This document shows, piece by piece, positions 1 to 8,585 of a stretch of 39,887 nt of DNA (its first letter is position 1; each line of letters begins with the position of its first letter). Source of the DNA: an uncultured Flavobacteriales bacterium (GTDB taxonomy: Bacteria > Bacteroidota > Bacteroidia > Flavobacteriales_D > Crocinitomicaceae); the NCBI GenBank assembly GCA_903945495.1, contig CAJAVU010000038.1, positions 1 through 39,887 of the forward strand. Direction: 5' to 3'. Made by a program: the position numbers and the translations under genes. A model generated the notes under the pieces. The model worked only from the letters and a program-made list of their open reading frames with translations. It did no database searches and was not told the origin of the DNA.

Positions 1-3000
1 AGTAACAGCATCTGTTGAAGTACAACCAAGAGATGTTCCAGTAACAGTATACGTTGTAGTTGCAGCAGGAGTAAATGCCACACCATTTGTTATACCGCCA
101 GTCCAAGAATAAGTAGTTGCACCCGTTGCAGTTAATGTTGTAGAACCACCCGTACAAATTGAAACATCAGGACCAGCATTGACAACTGGAATAGGATTAA
201 CAGTAACGACAACTTGATCAGTATTGATACATCCTGCCGCTGAAGTTCCAGTCACAGTATAAGTTGTAGTTGCAGCAGGCGTGAAAGCCACACCATTTGT
301 CACACCATTGTTCCATGTATACGTTGCAGCACCTGAACCAGAAAGAGTAACAGTCGTTCCAGCACATACCGTTTGATCTGCTCCAGCATTCACTGTTGGA
401 AGTGGGTTAACTGTAACAGTAGCTACATCTGTATTTGTACAGCCTGTTGCCGTGATGGTACCTGTTACCGTATAAGTGGTTGTTGCGGCTGGTGTAAATG
501 CTACACCATTTGTAATACCACCAGTCCAAGTATAAGTTGTTGCACCATTACCATTCAATGTAACGGCAGTTCCAGTACAAACTGTTTGATCAGGTACGGC
601 AATAACTGGTAAAGGATTTATTGTTATAACAAATGTTGCTGTACAAGAAGGGCCAGGCACTGCTGGTGAAGTATATGTTACAGTATATGTTCCAACTGTT
701 GAGGTAGCAATGTTAATTACTCCTGTTGACGCATTGATTGACAATCCAGCAGTTGATGAATACGTTCCCCCAGTAGGACCAGTAATTGTTGGTGAAGGAT
801 TAGAAGCACTTTTACAATAAGCGGCTTGAGGATATGAAAGAGTTGGAGGTCCAACAAAAGTACCTGAAACTGTTTTTGGACATCCATTCGCATCTTGAAC
901 TTGAAAAGAGAAAGCTTGTCCAGTGGTTAAACCATTAATTACAATTGTACCACCATTTCCACATGTTGTATTTCCAAAACTTGCGTTTGCAGGTGTTAAT
1001 GAACCAGCCACAACACTAAATTGCGAGCCATTCACGGCAGGTAATCCACCTGAAATAGTTGCAGTAACGGTTGTACAAGTTTGAGTAAATGGCGAAAGAA
1101 TTTGTGGTAAATATTGTACCGCATACGGTGCTCCTAAATCATAACATGGAACTGAAGTATTCACATAACTATACGTGCCAGTGGTAATGGAGTACATTGT
1201 AATTGGGACGTAATAGATGGTGTTATTTGTAAATGTTCCTGCTGGAAAAGCGTTTATCATTGCTTGATCATTGATGTCGTTCAAGTCAAAATCACTTACA
1301 ATTCCCAATAAACATGGATCATCTGACACATCTTGTAATGCTGTAGGTACTAATCCAATTGTTGGAGGGCAAGAATAAATTAACCACGAAACACCAGGGT
1401 CGTAAACAGGTCCAGGAGGGCTATTTGCAATTGCTGGATCAGTCCAGTCATTATTTGTTTGAATATCAATTACATCACCATAACACAAAACGTAGTTGTT
1501 TGTACTAACTCCGATAATGTCTGCAGTGAATGTGCCAATTTCAGCCGCACAACCGCAGGCTGCAGGTGACGTGAAGTTGATAATTTGAGTACATGCTAAG
1601 TCGGCTGTAAAATATACTTCGACTGTTGCGGCAGATCCATCTGAAATAGCATTTGTAATGTTGTAATTAAAGGTTGTCCCATTTACAAATGGCGGATTGA
1701 ATGTCTGTGTATAAGTTCCTGATGCATTTGTTACTTCAACAACCAATGTTCCTGTGGCAGGTGCATTAGAATATAGTACTGTTCCACTAACTGGGAATGT
1801 GTTATTCGGTTGACAAGCGCCAATATTTGTAGTAAAGTTGTTAATCAGACATGTACAACTGACACCTGGACCAACAACAACTGTATTAGTTGTAACACAA
1901 TTGACATTATCTGTCACTGTTACTGTATATGTTCCCGCAGGTAAATTTGTAACAGTGTTACTTGCTGCAGTACTGTTCATTGTTGTGCCGACAACTGTTC
2001 CAGAAGAGTTCGTCCAAACATAATCCCAAGGAGAAGAACCAGTACCGTGAGTTGCTGTGGCTGAACCATTTGTACCACCGATACATGTGACTGGAACAGC
2101 TGCCATTGTTGGTGCTGTACAACAAACTTGTACCGCACTAAAAACTGTTGCATTGTCATCTACACAGGCAGCACTTGTCCAACTTCCTGATTCACCGTCA
2201 CCTGATGTGTTTACGGTTGTAGAAAGGTTAGCACCTGGCGTACAAGTAGATGATACCGTTTGGTTCCAACAGAAAGTCCAAGTACATGCTGCGCCTTCAC
2301 AATCATCGCCAAAATTATCCATTGGATCAGCACCTGTTCCATCAGCATCGAAATAAAATCCCTTCCCCCAAGCTGTACCATTTACGGTTCCAGGACTTGT
2401 GTTATAAAAGTACCAAGCTCCACCCGATCCCTGTTGAGTTGCTGCTGGCACGGTTGCAGTTATTGCACCAGTCCAACCCGCACCCATTGTGATTTGTACA
2501 CCGTGAAGCCAGTTAGTGTTTTGTTGAGACCAGCCTGTAATAGTATAACAGAACTGTACAACTTGTCCAGGGCTATAACCTCCATTTATTGGTGTAGGAG
2601 AAGCTGTCAAACTTGCATTTAAAAGACAGTCATTACAGTCAATATCATTATCAACTGCTAATGTGAAACTTGGGTCAGTTGCTGTTGTTGTATTTCCACT
2701 CACTTGAATGTAATACGTTTGGCCAACTGTTAGTTGAGTTACAACCAACGTTGCATTTCCAGCAGCATTTGCTACAGTACACCCTCGTCCAAGAAGGTTT
2801 CCACATGTACCACTCCACACGGCTACATTGGCATTTGGAAAACCAGAAATATTTATATTTCCGATAGTTCCTGATGCTGTAAACGAATACCATGTATCTA
2901 AAGCGAATGGTGTCATTGTTCCACTCGTACAAGCCGTTTGATAAACATACGGACTAGAAGCTGTTGCGGCAGCGGTTGTTTGATTTGTTAATGTTGTTGC

Positions 3001-3153
3001 AGTTCCGTTTTGTAGTCCTGCCGTACAAGCACCTGGTGTAGGTAAAGTACCCATACTGATAGCACCAGCACAGTTGTCATTTGCCGGTTGAGCGAACGCA
3101 ATTGAAGATAATAACAATACAACAATTACGTGGATTGAGTTTTTGAATTTCAT
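1..3153 (-). CDS. Giant exported surface protein with SprB and Ig-like repeats (3' end outside window)
   Basis: The frame is open from ATG at 3153 to the window edge (1051 codons, no stop); the C-terminus is missing. Residues 1-22 form a signal peptide ending ...SSIAFAQ. Next comes an NDNC-type opening and a Cys-rich, PPC-like domain to about residue 170, then a Trp/Cys-rich domain (about 175-335). A SprB-type repeat follows at about 345-430 (VTCIGGTNGSATA...GTYTVTVTD). Three tandem Ig-like repeats fill about 849-1051, each with DQTVC or DVSIC, a TYxW core and ITNGVAFTPAATTTYTVTG. Composition is very rich in Thr, Asn, Gly and Val, typical of Bacteroidota adhesins and gliding proteins. Such proteins usually carry a T9SS sorting tail, but that end cannot be seen. 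It starts 2 bases after the stop of the upstream gene, so it is probably co-transcribed with the two small exported genes. The role as adhesin or matrix protein is inferred. Confidence 0.9.
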   Translation of the reverse strand, partial: MKFKNSIHVIVVLLLSSIAFAQPANDNCAGAISMGTLPTPGACTAGLQNGTATTLTNQTTAAATASSPYVYQTACTSGTMTPFALDTWYSFTASGTIGNINISGFPNANVAVWSGTCGNLLGRGCTVANAAGNATLVVTQLTVGQTYYIQVSGNTTTATDPSFTLAVDNDIDCNDCLLNASLTASPTPINGGYSPGQVVQFCYTITGWSQQNTNWLHGVQITMGAGWTGAITATVPAATQQGSGGAWYFYNTSPGTVNGTAWGKGFYFDADGTGADPMDNFGDDCEGAACTWTFCWNQTVSSTCTPGANLSTTVNTSGDGESGSWTSAACVDDNATVFSAVQVCCTAPTMAAVPVTCIGGTNGSATATHGTGSSPWDYVWTNSSGTVVGTTMNSTAASNTVTNLPAGTYTVTVTDNVNCVTTNTVVVGPGVSCTCLINNFTTNIGACQPNNTFPVSGTVLYSNAPATGTLVVEVTNASGTYTQTFNPPFVNGTTFNYNITNAISDGSAATVEVYFTADLACTQIINFTSPAACGCAAEIGTFTADIIGVSTNNYVLCYGDVIDIQTNNDWTDPAIANSPPGPVYDPGVSWLIYSCPPTIGLVPTALQDVSDDPCLLGIVSDFDLNDINDQAMINAFPAGTFTNNTIYYVPITMYSITTGTYSYVNTSVPCYDLGAPYAVQYLPQILSPFTQTCTTVTATISGGLPAVNGSQFSVVAGSLTPANASFGNTTCGNGGTIVINGLTTGQAFSFQVQDANGCPKTVSGTFVGPPTLSYPQAAYCKSASNPSPTITGPTGGTYSSTAGLSINASTGVINIATSTVGTYTVTYTSPAVPGPSCTATFVITINPLPVIAVPDQTVCTGTAVTLNGNGATTYTWTGGITNGVAFTPAATTTYTVTGTITATGCTNTDVATVTVNPLPTVNAGADQTVCAGTTVTLSGSGAATYTWNNGVTNGVAFTPAATTTYTVTGTSAAGCINTDQVVVTVNPIPVVNAGPDVSICTGGSTTLTATGATTYSWTGGITNGVAFTPAATTTYTVTGTSLGCTSTDAVT

Positions 3154-3155
3154 AC

Positions 3156-3545
3156 CTATTGTTTTGTACTGTTGTAATGTTTATACTTTTTGTCAGTTCC
3201 AAAATGCTCATTATCAAACCCTTTTAATAAAAGATTGTTTTCAGCAATTGACCAAATAGCTTTGTAATAAACTGTTTCATCTGAAATAAAACATGATTCA
3301 GGAAGTTGAATTTTTTCTTCAGCTAATTCTGTTTTAGACTTCATTTCGACGATAGTTCCGTCATTGAATTCTAATTTGTTTCGCTTCGTTTGAAAATGGG
3401 ATCCGCACATGTCTGCTTTTAACATGGCGCTTTTAATTTGTTCTGCAGAATACGTTGTGCCAACTGTGATTATTTCAAAAGTGTTTTGAGAAAAAGCACA
3501 AAGTACCGTAAACATCATTAAAGATGTCAAGAGTAGTTTTTTCAT
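3156..3545 (-). CDS. Small exported protein of unknown function
   Basis: 129 residues. It starts with a clear signal peptide (about residues 1-19, MKKLLLTSLMMFTVLCAFSQ) and continues as a soluble, lysine- and glutamate-rich domain with two cysteines (in DMCGSH and ESCFIS) that could form a disulfide. I do not recognise the family. It is the middle gene of a three-gene minus-strand set: 20 bases separate it from the gene upstream and 2 bases from the giant surface protein downstream. Tight spacing and a shared export signal suggest it is made together with the surface protein, perhaps as a helper, but nothing in the sequence proves this. Confidence 0.75.
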   Translation of the reverse strand: MKKLLLTSLMMFTVLCAFSQNTFEIITVGTTYSAEQIKSAMLKADMCGSHFQTKRNKLEFNDGTIVEMKSKTELAEEKIQLPESCFISDETVYYKAIWSIAENNLLLKGFDNEHFGTDKKYKHYNSTKQ

Positions 3546-3565
3546 ACTGTAAGTGGTTTAAGAAA

Positions 3566-3781
3566 TTATTGCTTTTCAGCAGGATTTTCTTCCTTTTTTG
3601 GAGATTCTTTGGAAATAATTGGACGTGCAGGTTTAACACGTTTGTCAATTTTATTTTGTTTGGAAACTTTTCCCAGAGTTAGATTCGGCTTTAAATCTTT
3701 AGTAGTTTGATTTGTTGTGTTTTGCTGTCCAAAGGAGAATACGGACATAACAAGCCACCACAGAAATAAGAAGTGTTTCAT
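3566..3781 (-). CDS. Very small basic exported protein
   Basis: 71 residues. The first ~18 residues are a signal peptide (MKHFLFLWWLVMSVFSFGQ); the mature part is only about 50 residues, with no cysteine and many Lys, Pro, Asn and Thr, so it is probably disordered. It is the first gene of the three-gene operon ending in the giant surface protein and has a good -7 promoter element about 32 bases upstream. No family is recognised. Signal peptide, promoter and spacing argue that it is a real gene despite its size. Confidence 0.6.
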   Translation of the reverse strand: MKHFLFLWWLVMSVFSFGQQNTTNQTTKDLKPNLTLGKVSKQNKIDKRVKPARPIISKESPKKEENPAEKQ

Positions 3782-3812
3782 AGTTAAGGTTTCAAAAATT
3801 TCTAGTTTGACG

Positions 3813-3820
3813 CAAATATA
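3813..3820 (-). promoter_or_regulatory. -7 element (TATATTTG) of the surface-protein operon
   Basis: Read on the minus strand, 3820-3813 is TATATTTG, an exact match to the Bacteroidota -7 consensus TAnnTTTG. It would start transcription roughly 25 bases before the ATG at 3781. The best TTG upstream lies only about 13 bases away, shorter than the usual ~19, so the -33 element is uncertain. Confidence 0.5.
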
Positions 3821-3878
3821 TTAAAATGGTTGCCAAAACCTAATGAAAATAGTTAGAAAAGAATTGATTTTTAATTTC

Positions 3879-3900
3879 AATTGTTAGAAAAGTAACAATT
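3879..3900 (-). terminator. Possible weak hairpin terminator after the TPR gene
   Basis: AATTGTTA (3879-3886) and TAACAATT (3893-3900) form a perfect 8-bp inverted repeat with a 6-base loop, 25 bases past the stop of the TPR gene. The stem is AT-only apart from one G-C pair and is not followed by a long U run, so it may be a weak terminator or a protein-binding palindrome upstream of the next operon. Confidence 0.3.
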
Positions 3901-3925
3901 AGAGTAAAATGTAACAATGTGATTT

Positions 3926-5761
3926 TTAGATTTCTTCAGCTTCTTCAAGGTTTTTGTCACCTCTAATTTGACGGAAACGCTTTCTAGCCTCTACCGAATA
4001 TAAACTTCCCTTGAAATTAAAGAGTAAGGTTTTGTAAAATTCAGCGGCTTTTTCTTTATCATATAAATGATTTTCATAAAGATCACCTAATTGAAATAAG
4101 GCATCGTCTGCCAAAATATCTTCACCGTTGTATTTTAATAGTTCTTCTAAATAGGCAATAGCTTCAGTCCAATTGCCTTGGTCTTGCATGGCTTTTGATT
4201 TTCGAATGAGGATTTCATCACCTAAACTGTGATAAGGATACGTTTTTATGATACTATCATACAAAACAAACGCTTCTTCATAACGATGTTGCTCAACTAA
4301 TAAATCAGCATTTGCAAACCAAGTCATTGCTTGATAATTACTGTCCAAACCAAAATTATCTGTTATAAGAATTGATAATTTCAACGCGTCATTCGCTATT
4401 AATTTCGACGTTGATTCTTTTAAAACACTTAATTGCGACTGTGCGAAATCAAACTCTCCATCATAATAAAATATGCGTGCATTTTTAAACTTTGCTTCAT
4501 GACCAATTGGTTCGAATTTGAGATCGGTTTCAATTTGCATATAGTACAAAGATGCTTCCCAAATGTCGCCGTGCAATACATGAATATCGGCCAATTCCAT
4601 TTTTAATTCACTTTTTTGCATATCCGTTAAACCAGAAATAGTCAACGCTTCTGTTAATGTTGTGATTGAACTGGCTGCCTGGTTCGCATAAAAAGCTTGA
4701 ATATGACACATTTCAATAATCAATGAAACTGATGAACGTTTTTTTCCAATGCGATCAATTGTTGTTTTGTATTCTAAAAGTGTTGCATCCAATTCTTCTT
4801 TGGAATAATTTCGATTGGTTGTTACCTCTAGAAAACGGGTATTTAACAAGGCCGTTTCTGCCTGATAATAATAGAGTTGGTCGGTGCCTAAATTCGTAAC
4901 ATATTTGAAGCACTTTCTGGCTGTTTCGTATTCTTTGTTTTCAACACAAATTCGGCCCAAATCTAAAACTCGTCGACCTTGTTCGTTCAGTCTTTTGTCC
5001 AATGCTTGCATTTGGGTTAAAGCACCAGAGAAATTTCTTTTTTGGATGAAGAGCCAAACAAGCATTTCAGAATAAACTGATTCATCTGGCTTTTTTTGAA
5101 TGCGCTCTAGCAAGGCCGTTTTCATCAAATCAAATTCCTTGGATTCCGTTGCAGAAAAATCTATTTGACGACTCAATAAACTTTGAATGGAACTGGCATA
5201 GCTCGAATGAAAATCCAATAAGTCTAAATATTCGGCAATCATTTTCTCCTTCTGACCTGTTGCTCCGTAGAGTTCAGCAAACTGAAAATGCAAAGGATAA
5301 GTTCCTTTTAGTAGCTTTCTCCCTTTTTCAATGGTTAATAGGGCTAAATCATTTCTTCCTTTTCCTTTAAAGGCATTGTATAGTGGGATAATTGAATTTG
5401 GATCAGCTTGTAAATCCTCAATTAAACTTGAATAGAGTTTTTGTGCTTTATCTGACTCATTATTTTCTTCGTAAAATTGACCGAGCATTACTTGATATTC
5501 TATATCAAATCGATTCGCGTTACTTTGCTTTTTTAAAATCTTTTCAGCCTCTTTTTTGTCATTCGTTTGAATTAAACAATCGTAGTAGCGCAGAAAATTA
5601 AACTTCGAAGGGTCCTTGTCGTATAGTTTGACGTAATATATTTTGGCTTTGTCAAAATCGCCAGATGAATAATAGTGTTGTGCCAATTGCATATCTGTAT
5701 CACCTTGAGCTTTCAAAGCAAAAGATGAAAAAACAACTAATACAAATAGCCAATTACGCAT
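3926..5761 (-). CDS. Exported tetratricopeptide-repeat protein
   Basis: 611 residues. Residues 1-18 are a signal peptide (MRNWLFVLVVFSSFALKAQ). The rest is almost wholly helical TPR-type repeats: AQHYYSSGDFDKAKIYYVKL near the N-terminus, several degenerate units in the middle, and clearer ones near the C-terminus (about 490-590), such as the unit with NWTEAIAYLEELLKY and the one with DKEKAAEFYKTLLF. TPR arrays are protein-binding scaffolds; this one probably works in the periplasm. It starts one base after the stop of the lipoprotein gene, so the pair form one operon. No partner or pathway can be named from the sequence. Confidence 0.85.
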   Translation of the reverse strand: MRNWLFVLVVFSSFALKAQGDTDMQLAQHYYSSGDFDKAKIYYVKLYDKDPSKFNFLRYYDCLIQTNDKKEAEKILKKQSNANRFDIEYQVMLGQFYEENNESDKAQKLYSSLIEDLQADPNSIIPLYNAFKGKGRNDLALLTIEKGRKLLKGTYPLHFQFAELYGATGQKEKMIAEYLDLLDFHSSYASSIQSLLSRQIDFSATESKEFDLMKTALLERIQKKPDESVYSEMLVWLFIQKRNFSGALTQMQALDKRLNEQGRRVLDLGRICVENKEYETARKCFKYVTNLGTDQLYYYQAETALLNTRFLEVTTNRNYSKEELDATLLEYKTTIDRIGKKRSSVSLIIEMCHIQAFYANQAASSITTLTEALTISGLTDMQKSELKMELADIHVLHGDIWEASLYYMQIETDLKFEPIGHEAKFKNARIFYYDGEFDFAQSQLSVLKESTSKLIANDALKLSILITDNFGLDSNYQAMTWFANADLLVEQHRYEEAFVLYDSIIKTYPYHSLGDEILIRKSKAMQDQGNWTEAIAYLEELLKYNGEDILADDALFQLGDLYENHLYDKEKAAEFYKTLLFNFKGSLYSVEARKRFRQIRGDKNLEEAEEI

Positions 5762-5762
5762 T

Positions 5763-6326
5763 TTATTTTTTTTGTTTTGTTTGACTCAATTTTTTATTCA
5801 TTACTTCGATAGAGAAATCATACAACTCTTTATGAAGCTTATGAAATGTTTTCATTGTTTTATTTTTTTCTTTCACGTATTCAGCTAATATTTTGCTTAA
5901 CTGATTTACTTTTCCATTTTCAAAATCTACATATTCTTGATACTTGGATTGGTCTCCATTTCCATTCTGAATATCCATTTTTAAATTTTTCAGCGAAAGA
6001 CGTTCTTCGGTTATTCCTGTTTGAACAGTTGTATAACTTCGGCTTAATGGACCAAGGTCTCTTCTCATTACTTTGTAGGCATCCATTTTTTTGCCTAATT
6101 CCATGTCAATAGTATCCGAATAATAATTGTTTTTTATTCTTAATTCCACGCCATTCGTTGCTATTCTTAAAGCAGCGATTGTATCTATTTCATTGGCCAA
6201 CATCACCTTTTCGAGACTGTCCAATGACGTATTCATTTCAGCGATTTGTTCTAAATGTTTTTCGTTGTTTGAGCTTGAGCACGCATAAAGCGATAAACAC
6301 GTCATTACTAAGAAAAAGTACTTCAT
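5763..6326 (-). CDS. Coiled-coil lipoprotein
   Basis: 187 residues. A lipoprotein signal is clear: a short hydrophobic stretch followed by LYAC (Cys16), then SSSNNEKHLEQ. The mature protein is predicted to be nearly all helix, with heptad-like stretches (around 24-45, 95-125 and 140-180) and a lysine-rich end. It probably sits on a membrane facing the periplasm. It is the first gene of a two-gene operon with the TPR protein, from which it is separated by one base, so the two may interact. Family not recognised. Confidence 0.75.
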   Translation of the reverse strand: MKYFFLVMTCLSLYACSSSNNEKHLEQIAEMNTSLDSLEKVMLANEIDTIAALRIATNGVELRIKNNYYSDTIDMELGKKMDAYKVMRRDLGPLSRSYTTVQTGITEERLSLKNLKMDIQNGNGDQSKYQEYVDFENGKVNQLSKILAEYVKEKNKTMKTFHKLHKELYDFSIEVMNKKLSQTKQKK

Positions 6327-6404
6327 GCCAATTTAATTTTTACTAAAAATACAATGAGAATAAGTAATAAAAAGCAATGTAGCGATTTATTAACGAATTT
6401 TTAC

Positions 6405-6431
6405 AAAAAAAGCCGCTACAAAATAGCGGCT
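6405..6431 (-). terminator. Terminator of serS
   Basis: AGCCGCTA (6411-6418) and TAGCGGCT (6424-6431) form a perfect 8-bp stem with a 5-base loop. On the minus strand it is followed by six U (6410-6405). It begins 5 bases after the serS stop: a textbook intrinsic terminator. Confidence 0.9.
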
Positions 6432-6436
6432 AAATA

Positions 6437-7708
6437 TTAGTTGATGATGTCAAAACCAGTGAATTTTCTTAGTGCTTCTGGTATCACAATTCCATCTGGA
6501 GTTTGGTGATTTTCCATTAATGCAGCAACTATTCTCGGAAGAGCTAATGCCGATCCATTCAATGTATGACAAAGTTGATTTTTCTTGTCAGCATTTTTGA
6601 AACGTAATTTCAAACGATTTGCTTGGAACGTGTCAAAACGAGAACATGAACTTACTTCTAACCATTTATCTTGTGCAGCTGAATATACTTCAAAGTCATA
6701 TGTCAAAGCTGAAGCAAATCCAGTATCACCACCACACAAACGAAGTATGCGGTATTGCAAACCTAATTTCTCCAACAAGTTTTTCACGTGCTCCAACATT
6801 TCTTCTAACGCTTTCGCAGTGTTATCCGGATGCTCGATTCGAACAATTTCAACTTTATCAAATTGGTGTAAGCGATTTAATCCACGCACATCTTTGCCAT
6901 ACGACCCTGCTTCTCTTCGGAAACAAGGCGTGTAACCTGTCAATTTAATTGAGAAGTCGTCTGACGGTAAAATAACATCACGGTAAATATTCGTCAATGG
7001 AACTTCAGCTGTTGGAATCATGTAAAAATCATCGACAGGCATGTAATACATTTGACCTTCTTTATCTGGTAATTGTCCTGTTCCGTATGCACTTGCCTCA
7101 TTTACCATCAATGGTGGAATGAATTCTTCGTAACCTGCTTTGTCAGCTTCGTCTAAAAAGAAAGAAATCAATGCACGTTGTAATTTGGCACCTTTACCTC
7201 TGTAGAATGGGAAACCTGCACCAGTTACTTTAACACCAAGTTCAAAATCGATTAGATCATATTTTTTTGCCAAATCCCAGTGAGGAAGTGGTTCGAAATC
7301 GTACGTTCTCTTTTCACCGAATTCATAAACGGTTTCATTGTCCAATTCATTTTTTCCAGCTGGAACTAATTCGTTTGGAACATTTGGAATAGTATAAAGC
7401 AATTGTGTAATTTCCTTTTCGTACTCATCCACTTTTGCTTTCAAGTCAGTTTCGTTTGCTTTCAAGTCAGCAGTTTTTGCTTTAGCAGCATTTGCTTCAT
7501 CTTGTTTGCCTTGCTTAAATAAATCACCAATCTCTTTCGCTAAGTTGTTCAATTCGGCTGAAATGGACTCCAAAGAAGTTTTCGCTGATCTCCAATTGGT
7601 GTCAGCAGCTAAGATTTGATCTAACGTTTCTGTTACGTCAAGATTTCGTTTCTTAAGCCCTTCAATAATGGCTTCTTTTTCTGTTCGAATGCGGGTAATT
7701 TCAAGCAT
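6437..7708 (-). CDS. serS: Seryl-tRNA synthetase
   Basis: 423 residues, the usual length. It charges tRNA-Ser with serine in the cytoplasm. The N-terminal ~105 residues form the long antiparallel coiled-coil arm that grips the tRNA (Lys/Glu/Ala-rich, with NNLAKEIGDLFKQGKQDEAN). The class II catalytic core follows: motif 1 region (EEFIPPLMVNEASAYGTGQL), the TAEVPLTN serine-site segment, motif 2 (PCFRREAGSYGKDVRGLNR) and motif 3 (NGSALALPRIVAALMENHQ). It has its own terminator and is separated from rpmA upstream by another, so it is probably transcribed alone. Confidence 0.98.
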   Translation of the reverse strand: MLEITRIRTEKEAIIEGLKKRNLDVTETLDQILAADTNWRSAKTSLESISAELNNLAKEIGDLFKQGKQDEANAAKAKTADLKANETDLKAKVDEYEKEITQLLYTIPNVPNELVPAGKNELDNETVYEFGEKRTYDFEPLPHWDLAKKYDLIDFELGVKVTGAGFPFYRGKGAKLQRALISFFLDEADKAGYEEFIPPLMVNEASAYGTGQLPDKEGQMYYMPVDDFYMIPTAEVPLTNIYRDVILPSDDFSIKLTGYTPCFRREAGSYGKDVRGLNRLHQFDKVEIVRIEHPDNTAKALEEMLEHVKNLLEKLGLQYRILRLCGGDTGFASALTYDFEVYSAAQDKWLEVSSCSRFDTFQANRLKLRFKNADKKNQLCHTLNGSALALPRIVAALMENHQTPDGIVIPEALRKFTGFDIIN

Positions 7709-7826
7709 TTTTACTCTTTTTTTGTATGTGCGAATTTAATAATTAAATGGGATTACTTTTTGCAAGCGAGCCATTTATTTCTTTCTTTTTTGACAATCCA
7801 ATTAAAAAAATGGAAAGTAGGTGCAT

Positions 7827-7864
7827 AAAAAAAGCGAGTCACGTTAATTCGAGACTCGCTTTTT
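7827..7864 (-). terminator. Terminator of the rplU-rpmA operon (bidirectional)
   Basis: AAAGCGAGTC (7831-7840) pairs with GACTCGCTTT (7853-7862) around a 12-base loop. A-runs on one side and T-runs on the other make it able to end transcription on either strand; on the minus strand it lies 20 bases past the rpmA stop. Confidence 0.85.
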
Positions 7865-7882
7865 AAAATTGTATATCAATTC

Positions 7883-8152
7883 TTATGCTTCAGCAGTCTC
7901 AAATGGAACTACCGATACAAACGAACGATTATCTTTTTTCTTACGGAATGCAACTTGACCGTCAACCAAAGCATATAATGTGTGGTCTTTTCCAATACCA
8001 ACATTTTCTCCTGGGTGATGTTGAGTTCCTCTTTGACGAATGATGATGTTTCCTGCAATTGCAGCTTGACCACCAAAAATCTTAACTCCTAGTCTCTTAC
8101 TATGTGACTCACGACCGTTTTTCGAACTACCGACTCCTTTTTTATGTGCCAT
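7883..8152 (-). CDS. rpmA: 50S ribosomal protein L27
   Basis: 89 residues with the standard L27 sequence: [20 protein letters not shown] at the start, then [13 protein letters not shown] and [12 protein letters not shown]. The N-terminal tail reaches the peptidyl-transferase centre of the large subunit. It starts directly at MAHKKG, so there is no N-terminal extension needing cleavage as in some Firmicutes. Second gene of the rplU-rpmA pair, 41 bases after rplU, and ended by a strong hairpin. Confidence 0.98.
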   Translation of the reverse strand: MAHKKGVGSSKNGRESHSKRLGVKIFGGQAAIAGNIIIRQRGTQHHPGENVGIGKDHTLYALVDGQVAFRKKKDNRSFVSVVPFETAEA

Positions 8153-8193
8153 TGTTTCTAAATTTTAACTCCAATTAGATTGGAAAGTTCTTA

Positions 8194-8505
8194 TTAAGCT
8201 TTAATGTCTTTAATGGTAATCGAAGTAAAACTTTGACGATGTCCATTTTTCTTTTTGTAACCTTTTCTTCTTTTCTTTCTGAAAACGATTACTTTATCAC
8301 CTTTAACGTGATCCAATACTTCTGCAGTTACCGAAGCACCTGCTATAGCTGGGGCGCCAACGTTAATCTTTCCACCGTTGTCAACCAAAAGAACGCGATC
8401 GAATTCGATTTTTGCTCCTTTTTCTGCTGCCAATCTGTGTACAAAGATTTTTTGGTCTTTTTGCACTTTAAACTGCTGCCCTGCTATCTCTACAATTGCG
8501 TACAT
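8194..8505 (-). CDS. rplU: 50S ribosomal protein L21
   Basis: 103 residues, normal for L21. It starts [18 protein letters not shown] and contains the family signature region [17 protein letters not shown] near the end, the part that contacts 23S rRNA. The usual bacterial order rplU-rpmA is kept. A near-perfect Bacteroidota promoter lies upstream and predicts a leader of about 33 bases. Confidence 0.98.
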   Translation of the reverse strand: MYAIVEIAGQQFKVQKDQKIFVHRLAAEKGAKIEFDRVLLVDNGGKINVGAPAIAGASVTAEVLDHVKGDKVIVFRKKRRKGYKKKNGHRQSFTSITIKDIKA

Positions 8506-8544
8506 ATAGCTTGTTTTAAATTATTTTTCCTAAAATTCGGACGA

Positions 8545-8574
8545 CAAAGATAGATAAAAAAGTTTATAACACAA
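8545..8574 (-). promoter_or_regulatory. Promoter of rplU-rpmA
   Basis: On the minus strand TTG (8574-8572) is followed by 19 bases and then TATCTTTG (8552-8545). This matches the Bacteroidota consensus TTG-N19-TAnnTTTG exactly and serves as the internal reference for the other promoters in this window. The start of transcription should be near 8538. Confidence 0.8.
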
Positions 8575-8585
8575 GTGTGTTGAGA

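Noticed and set aside
1-640. Regularly spaced similar DNA blocks, period 210-213 bases, at first sight array-like
   Set aside because: The period is 70-71 codons in frame and encodes Ig-like protein repeats; the units are far too long and too divergent for a CRISPR array.
373-2932. Many short open frames of 60-120 codons on both strands (for example 373-612, 2057-2356 and 2260-2622 on plus; 2675-2932 on minus)
   Set aside because: They lie over the large minus-strand exported protein in other frames; their residues are low-complexity shadows of its Thr/Val/Asn-rich repeats, with no start context or family features.
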